Shown: positions 59,472 to 64,000 of the stretch, piece by piece | Position numbering within the stretch: the first letter of the stretch is position 1 | Layout of the letters: each line of letters opens with the position of its first letter | Assembly: GCF_000156375.1 (NCBI RefSeq) | Contig: NZ_DS996359.1 | Location: 117,065 to 181,064, forward strand | Reading direction: 5' to 3' | From: Desulfovibrio piger ATCC 29098 | GTDB taxonomy: Bacteria; Desulfobacterota; Desulfovibrionia; Desulfovibrionales; Desulfovibrionaceae | Length of the DNA stretch: 64,000 nucleotides | Position numbers and translations under genes: made by a program | The notes under the pieces: generated by a model | Told to the model about the DNA's origin: nothing | The model's database searches: none | Seen by the model: only the letters and a program-made list of their open reading frames with translations

Positions 59472-60446
59472 TCAGTGCTGGCGGTGCAAGATTCGGTCGA
59501 TGAGGAAGGGACGCACGGCCAGGAGCGTCTCCCAGGTGGGGATCATGGAGACCACGGAGGCCACCAGCATGAGGCCGATACCGGCCCACATGTTCCAGGG
59601 GATCTCTTCGCCAAGGATCAGCATAGCCAGGATGGGCGCCAGCACGGGCTTGAAGAAGAAGACCAGCGAGCCCTGCATGGCGGAGGTGGCTTCCATGCCC
59701 ATGAAGTAGCAGGCATAGCCGCCCGCGGTGACGAAGACGCAGATGTAGAGCACGTTGAGGAGGTTGCCCGTGGTGTAGCCGCTGAAGAAGGGCATGGCGG
59801 CGAACATGGGCAGACCGGCGGCCTGGAGGGCATCGGCCACGGCGGGGATGTGGCTGATGAGCATGAGGACGATCATCTCGGCGCTGGCGGCCAGGCAGCT
59901 GAAGCAGGTGACGGCCACGCCGGAATACTGGGCGCACTGCTTTTTGCCCAGCACGGCATAGAGCGCGAAGGTGGCGGCCGAGAGCAGCACCAGGGTGACG
60001 CCCGTGGGGTCGAGCGTGGTGTGCAGCGGGTCGATGATGATCAGGGCGGCCAGCACTTCCATGACCAGGGCGGCGATGTGCTGGGGCCGGATGTCGGCGC
60101 GCAGGATGAGATAGGCGAAGGCCAGCACCAGCACGGGGTTGCAGCTGAACAGCACGCTGACCACCGAGGCCGGGGCGTAGAGGATGGACATCTGGTAGAA
60201 CATCATGCTCACCACCAGGCCCACGAAGCCGAGCCAGGCAAAGCCTTTCCACGCGGCGGCGGTGACCCGTGCCCCGTGCTGGCGCAGGCCGCGCAGGGCA
60301 AAGGGGATGAGCAGCAGGCCGCCCACGAGGAAGCGGGTGCAGTTGAGCTGCATGGGATTGAAATCATGGGCCACGGTCTTCAGGGCCACTTCCATGGAGC
60401 TGAAGAAGACGGTGGCAAGAAAGATGAAAATGTATCCGCGGTTCAT
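59472..60446 (-). CDS. EamA/DMT family transporter
   Basis: This ten-helix transporter (324 aa) has two EamA repeats; the second ends in VLAPILAMLILGEEIPWNMWAGIGLMLV. The N-terminus MNRGYIFIFLATVFFSSMEVALK is typical. The substrate is unknown. It is divergent from a LysR-type gene, and the gap holds a perfect palindrome, so it is the likely target of that regulator. Confidence 0.92.
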   Translation of the reverse strand: MNRGYIFIFLATVFFSSMEVALKTVAHDFNPMQLNCTRFLVGGLLLIPFALRGLRQHGARVTAAAWKGFAWLGFVGLVVSMMFYQMSILYAPASVVSVLFSCNPVLVLAFAYLILRADIRPQHIAALVMEVLAALIIIDPLHTTLDPTGVTLVLLSAATFALYAVLGKKQCAQYSGVAVTCFSCLAASAEMIVLMLISHIPAVADALQAAGLPMFAAMPFFSGYTTGNLLNVLYICVFVTAGGYACYFMGMEATSAMQGSLVFFFKPVLAPILAMLILGEEIPWNMWAGIGLMLVASVVSMIPTWETLLAVRPFLIDRILHRQH

Positions 60447-60491
60447 CGTTCAAGGTCCCTGGTTGGAAACTGTTGCTGGAGAAGTGCTGCG

Positions 60492-60506
60492 CTTGCCTAT
60501 AGCAAG
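60492..60506. promoter_or_regulatory. Small inverted repeat near the EamA start
   Basis: CTTGC, CTATA, GCAAG is a perfect 5-5-5 inverted repeat 46 bases upstream of the EamA start codon. It could be a second regulator half-site or part of the promoter. Confidence 0.3.
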
Positions 60507-60532
60507 GGCCCCTGATACGGTAAAATGCTTAG

Positions 60533-60553
60533 TTGATATCGTAGATATATCAA
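60533..60553. promoter_or_regulatory. Probable LysR-type binding site
   Basis: TTGATAT, seven bases, ATATCAA is a perfect dyad with the T-N11-A type layout of LysR regulators. It lies 21 bases before the LysR start and about 90 before the divergent EamA start. Confidence 0.65.
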
Positions 60554-60574
60554 AAATGCATGACAGGAGAGCGC

Positions 60575-61483
60575 ATGGAGCTGAACTGGGAGCTTTGCCG
60601 GATATTCTATCAGGTGGCGCGTTGCCGCAATTTCAGCCGGGCGGCGGCCATGCTGTTCACCAGCCAGCCCGCGGTATCGCGCTCCATGGCGGCCCTGGAG
60701 CGCGAGCTGGGCTGCCGTCTGTTCATCCGCAACCGGCGCGGCGTGGAGCTTACGCCCGAAGGCCGCATGTTCTACGCCCATGTGGAGGCGGGCTGCGAGC
60801 AGTTCCGCCGGGGCCGGGAAGAGCTGGAACAGGCCGTGGGCCTGCAATCGGGCAGCATCGCCCTGGGGGCCAGCGAGACGGCTCTGCGCCACTGGCTGCT
60901 GCCGCGGCTGGACCGCTTCCATGCCCTGTATCCGGGGGTGCGGCTCCGGCTGTTCGGCGGTACGTCCCGGCAGGCCATCGATGAACTCAAGTCCGGGGCC
61001 ATCGACTTTGCCGTGGCCGCCGTGCCCGGTGGCGGCTTCCGGGCCCTGAAGGAGACGCGCCTGTGCCCGCTGCGGGATGTCTTCGTGGCCTCGTCGGCCT
61101 TCGGGCAGCTGCGCGGCAGGGACGTGCCCCTGGATGAGGTGATGCGGCATCCTTTCATCTGCCACAAGCAGGGCAGCCTCACCTTTGAATTCCTGGAAAG
61201 CATGTGCAAGGCGCGGGGCGTGGACTTTGCCCCGGCCATGGAGCCGGACACCACGGGCCTGGTGCTGGATCTGGCCCGGCACGGCCTGGGCATCGGTTTT
61301 TTACCGGAAGTGGCCGCCAGAGAGGCCTTGGCCGCCGGGGAGGTGTTCGCCCTGCGGCTCGCGGAGGAACTGCCGTCGCGCAGCATCAGCCTGCTGGAGT
61401 ACGACGGCCATACCCTGAGCCTGGCCGCACGCCGCCTGCGCGACATGCTCACCGAAGACGCGGCGGCCGGGGACGCGCTGTGA
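60575..61483 (+). CDS. LysR family transcriptional regulator
   Basis: This regulator (302 aa) has an N-terminal winged HTH (FYQVARCRNFSRAAAMLFTSQPAVSRSMAALERELG) and a periplasmic-binding-protein-like effector domain from about residue 90. ATG at 60575 has CAGGAG upstream; an in-frame ATG five codons earlier lacks one. It probably controls the divergent EamA transporter gene and itself. The ligand cannot be inferred. Confidence 0.94.
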   Translation: MELNWELCRIFYQVARCRNFSRAAAMLFTSQPAVSRSMAALERELGCRLFIRNRRGVELTPEGRMFYAHVEAGCEQFRRGREELEQAVGLQSGSIALGASETALRHWLLPRLDRFHALYPGVRLRLFGGTSRQAIDELKSGAIDFAVAAVPGGGFRALKETRLCPLRDVFVASSAFGQLRGRDVPLDEVMRHPFICHKQGSLTFEFLESMCKARGVDFAPAMEPDTTGLVLDLARHGLGIGFLPEVAAREALAAGEVFALRLAEELPSRSISLLEYDGHTLSLAARRLRDMLTEDAAAGDAL

Positions 61484-61595
61484 GGACTGAGGCCGACCAG
61501 GCACGGGCCCACAGGCTTTTTGCCGACCCTCTTTTCCAGGGGGACGGCACGGTGGCCGCTCCTGCGAGATCTGCCGGACGTTGACGGCATGACGA

Positions 61596-61628
61596 AAGGC
61601 CTTCCCGGGGGAAGGCCTTTTCCTTTTG
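61596..61628 (+). terminator. Terminator after the LysR gene
   Basis: AAGGCCTTCC and GGAAGGCCTT pair around CGGG and are followed by TTCCTTTT. Confidence 0.75.
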
Positions 61629-61670
61629 GCGCGGTTTTGCCCTTCCGGGCAGGAGAAGTGTCAAAAGGCC

Positions 61671-62141
61671 CTAGGCCTTGCCCACGGCTGCCAGGAAACG
61701 CTGGCCGAGGATGGCCGGAGCCACGGTGCGCAGGGCCGTGCCGCCAAGCTCCAGGCTGTTTTCCTCATGCATGGGGCGGCTGGCCCCGGCCCGTTCCAGT
61801 TCTTTTTCAAAGGCTTCGCGCAGCAGGCGGAAGGAGGCCTCCACCTCGGGATAGCTGTTGTCCTCGCGCCAGGGCAGGCGCAGGCTCTGGCTGCCGTGCC
61901 GCCCTTTGTGGGACGGGATGGAGAGCTGGTAGCACGGCCGGTCATCAGTGTCCTGTCCGGCCCGTTCGTGCTGCCCGGGCCAGCAGTGTTCCTGCCAGGA
62001 TTCCGGCGGTTCGGGGATGAGCGAGGTGATGCTCAGCGGCGGTGTGGCCAGCTCTCGCTCGAAGTCTTCCAGGGTGACGGCATAAGTCAGGACAGGGCGC
62101 AGGTTGCCGCGCTTTTTCTCTATTTTCCAGGTGATCCGCAT
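61671..62141 (-). CDS. Protein of unknown function (156 aa)
   Basis: I do not recognise this soluble protein. It starts MRITWKIEKKRGNLRPVLTYAV, has a Pro/Glu-rich middle and an amphipathic helical C-terminal part (EVEASFRLLREAFEKELERAGA). AAGGAG precedes the ATG. It is 16 bases downstream of the VWA-like gene on the same strand, so it is probably the third gene of a MoxR/VWA-like operon. Confidence 0.75.
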   Translation of the reverse strand: MRITWKIEKKRGNLRPVLTYAVTLEDFERELATPPLSITSLIPEPPESWQEHCWPGQHERAGQDTDDRPCYQLSIPSHKGRHGSQSLRLPWREDNSYPEVEASFRLLREAFEKELERAGASRPMHEENSLELGGTALRTVAPAILGQRFLAAVGKA

Positions 62142-62157
62142 ACGGGCTCCTTGATGG

Positions 62158-63723
62158 TCAGGCTCCGGCGGGCAGACGCAGCAGCTCGCCGAAGGGGGGC
62201 TGTTCCCCTCCCTGTCCCCAGACGGCCCAGAGCAGGGGGCAGGCGGGTTCGTCGGGGAAGGAGGAACATTCCAGATCCGTGAACCAGAGCAGGCAGGCCG
62301 GGCGCAGGCCGTTGTCGTCCAGCCAGCGGCCCACGGGCTTAAAGTCCGTACCGCCGCCGCCCACGGGGCTCAGATGCAGGGGCAGGTCCTGCCGCCGAAA
62401 GGTCCGCACGGCCTGCACGCGGCTGTCGTGGAAGATGACCACCAGCTCCGTCTCGTAGGCCGCCAGGATGGACGACAGCTCCGCGCAGAACAGGGAGAGA
62501 GCGGCATCGTCCACCGATCCCGAGCAGTCCACGGCCACGGCCAGCTGCGGGATGCGCTGCTCCTGCCGCCCGGGCAGGTAGATGCCGTGATGCAGGTAAC
62601 GCCGGTTGGGCGCGCTCCAGGTATAGTCATTGAGCGCGCAATTCTCCAGGAAGCGGCGCAACAGGCCGCGCCAGTCCGTGCCGCCGTCGTGGCGGCCGCC
62701 GCGCAACAGGCGACTGAAGCCCGCAGGCTCGCGGCCCATGTGCCGCGCCCGTTGCAGGGCCTGTTCCAGGCGCAGTTCGGCCTCCTGTTCCGCCTTGTGG
62801 CGCGCGTCTCCCTGCCCGTCCTCCAGCAGGGGATGGTCGCGGACCTCACCGGAAAAATACGGGACAGGCTGTTCTTTTTCCGGCTTGTCCCCGGCGGGGC
62901 GGGCCTTGCCTGCGGCTTCCGGGGCGGCATCATCCGTTTTTCCTTCACGGGAAGGGGCGGCCGCAGGGGTGTCCTGCCGCTCTTTCCCGTCATGTTCTTG
63001 CCGGCTGGCCTCCTTTTCCCGGGGCCTGCGCCCGGCGGCCTGTTGCTGCGCACCGCCGTGCAGGGGTGTGTCCTGCAGGGCGGCAAGGCGGCCATAGACC
63101 TCGTCCACGCTGAGCCCCGCATATTCGGGATGCTCCAGATGTCCCTGCGGCAACCGGAAACCGGCGCCGAGCAGCAGGGCATCCACCACCACGTCGCAGG
63201 CTTCGTTCCAGAGCCGGGCATCGCGCCCGTTGCGCCGGACATGGTGGGCGCAGGCAAGATGCATGACCTCGTGGGCCTGGGCCCCCACCAGCCGCTCGTG
63301 GGGCAGGGTGGCCGCCCAGACAGGGTTGAAGCCCAGCGTGCGGCCGTCGGTCCAGAGGTGGCGGCAGGAGCTGTCCGCTTTCAGCTCCAGATGCAGGGCC
63401 AGGGAGCCGAAAAAGGGCTGCCGGAGCACCAGTTCCGCCCGGGCCCGGATCATGGCCGTGAGGGCTCGCTGCTGCAGGGGGGTGGCCGGAACGTCCGCCG
63501 CAAGGCCGTGGCGCATACCTTGTGGTGCGGACGGGCGTTCCGGCCGGGGTCCCTGCCCTGCTGTCCCGGGCGTTTCCGGGGAAGGCGGGCATACCGCGGC
63601 GTCTGGTTTGGAGCGGGTGTCTTCGGCCGTTGGGACGGCATCCCGGCGGCTGACGGAGGAGGGGACACGCACGCCCCGGGAGAGGGGGGCTCGGTGCAGG
63701 GCAGGAAGATCGTCCCTGTTCAC
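62158..63723 (-). CDS. DUF2201-type metallopeptidase-like / VWA-like protein
   Basis: This 521-aa protein has an N-terminal half with HExxH (GAQAHEVMHLACAHH) and WNEACDVVVDALLL, typical of putative metallopeptidase domains fused to VWA-like domains. A charged low-complexity linker (about 240-320) follows. The C-terminal half carries a MIDAS-like set: AVDCSGSVDD, GGGGTDF and WFTDLEC. It starts with GTG at 63723, overlapping the upstream AAA+ gene stop (GTGA). Such proteins work with MoxR AAA+ ATPases, possibly as chaperone or metal-insertion systems. The substrate is unknown. Confidence 0.88.
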   Translation of the reverse strand: MNRDDLPALHRAPLSRGVRVPSSVSRRDAVPTAEDTRSKPDAAVCPPSPETPGTAGQGPRPERPSAPQGMRHGLAADVPATPLQQRALTAMIRARAELVLRQPFFGSLALHLELKADSSCRHLWTDGRTLGFNPVWAATLPHERLVGAQAHEVMHLACAHHVRRNGRDARLWNEACDVVVDALLLGAGFRLPQGHLEHPEYAGLSVDEVYGRLAALQDTPLHGGAQQQAAGRRPREKEASRQEHDGKERQDTPAAAPSREGKTDDAAPEAAGKARPAGDKPEKEQPVPYFSGEVRDHPLLEDGQGDARHKAEQEAELRLEQALQRARHMGREPAGFSRLLRGGRHDGGTDWRGLLRRFLENCALNDYTWSAPNRRYLHHGIYLPGRQEQRIPQLAVAVDCSGSVDDAALSLFCAELSSILAAYETELVVIFHDSRVQAVRTFRRQDLPLHLSPVGGGGTDFKPVGRWLDDNGLRPACLLWFTDLECSSFPDEPACPLLWAVWGQGGEQPPFGELLRLPAGA

Positions 63724-64000
63724 ATCAGGACCTCGGCGTTGTCGCGGGCCCAGCGGGCAAAGGGCTCGCTCTCCACCACGGCGGGATCCTGACGGACGGC
63801 ATCGCGCATGAGCAGCACGCCGAACTCGGCGGGCAGGCGTCCGGCATAGGCGGCCAGGGCTTCCATGGTGGCGGGCGCGGTACGCAGGGCCAGGGCCTCG
63901 CACAGGGCATAGAGGGAGGCCGGGTCAACGGGCACGGGGGCTTCTTCGGGAGCGCTGAGGACGCTCTCCACGCTGGGCAGATGGCGCCATTCCCGCAAAA
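63720..64000 (-). CDS. C-terminal part of a MoxR-like AAA+ ATPase (cut by window)
   Basis: Only the last 93 or so residues are inside the window; the frame stays open to the edge. The sequence (LREWRHLPSVESVLS, then MEALAAYAGRLPAEFGVLLMRDAVRQDP) fits the helical C-terminal tail of MoxR-type ATPases that sit before VWA-like partners. No Walker motif is visible here, so the call rests on the tail and on its coupled position (TGA overlapping the next GTG). Confidence 0.6.
   Translation of the reverse strand, partial: LREWRHLPSVESVLSAPEEAPVPVDPASLYALCEALALRTAPATMEALAAYAGRLPAEFGVLLMRDAVRQDPAVVESEPFARWARDNAEVLM

Overview
The window looks like the replication-origin neighbourhood of a Desulfovibrionaceae chromosome (Desulfovibrio sensu lato, D. 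piger-like). The reasons are high GC, strong Shine-Dalgarno sites, a dnaA-dnaN-gyrB-gyrA block, a lipoprotein-type NrfA/NrfH nitrite reductase with its own two-component system, and the DUF116-rsmB pair. The species is inferred from gene content recalled from memory; no search was run.

Layout. 1-6.1 kb holds a large uncharacterised helical protein, an M23 peptidase and an MFS transporter. 6.4-14.4 kb is dnaA, dnaN, gyrB, a small membrane protein and gyrA. 14.7-20.8 kb is a tight + strand run of purF, hisS, aspS, def and fmt. 21.1-23.4 kb is a CsoR-type regulator and metal P-type ATPase cassette, followed by DUF116 and rsmB. 26.9-29.4 kb carries parB and parA on the - strand, separated by a + strand zinc-ribbon gene, with two tandem parS-like sites just upstream of parA. 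Then come a receiver-only response regulator, a DsbA-like protein and an NlpC/P60 lipoprotein.

32.4-38.8 kb is a nitrite-reduction module. nrfHA runs left, and a heme-binding hybrid histidine kinase and a sigma-54 response regulator run right. A consensus-quality sigma-54 promoter lies in front of nrfH with two perfect palindromes upstream. 39.2-43.9 kb has surface-polysaccharide genes (a GtrA-GT2 fusion and a DegT aminotransferase), an EamA transporter and a zinc-ribbon protein. mutL follows, then a His-rich Zn/Cd/Pb-type P-type ATPase divergent from a CadR-type MerR regulator with a classic 19-bp-spacer operator promoter. 49.8-53.9 kb has a sugar-1-phosphate transferase, a GT4 glycosyltransferase and a UDP-sugar epimerase. 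54.2-61.5 kb has apt, a small protein, a lipoprotein, serS, Hsp20, an FMN riboswitch plus ribB, an EamA transporter and a divergent LysR regulator. The right end has an unknown protein, a HExxH/VWA-like protein and the tail of its probable MoxR AAA+ partner.

Between genes there are two interspersed GC-rich palindromic repeat families. One has short (about 80 bp) and long (about 150-170 bp) versions of the same element. Four metabolite-, metal- or stress-linked regulatory sites can be read directly: the FMN riboswitch, the CsoR-type operator, the MerR operator and the sigma-54 promoter. No tRNA, rRNA, CRISPR array, IS element or prophage was recognised.
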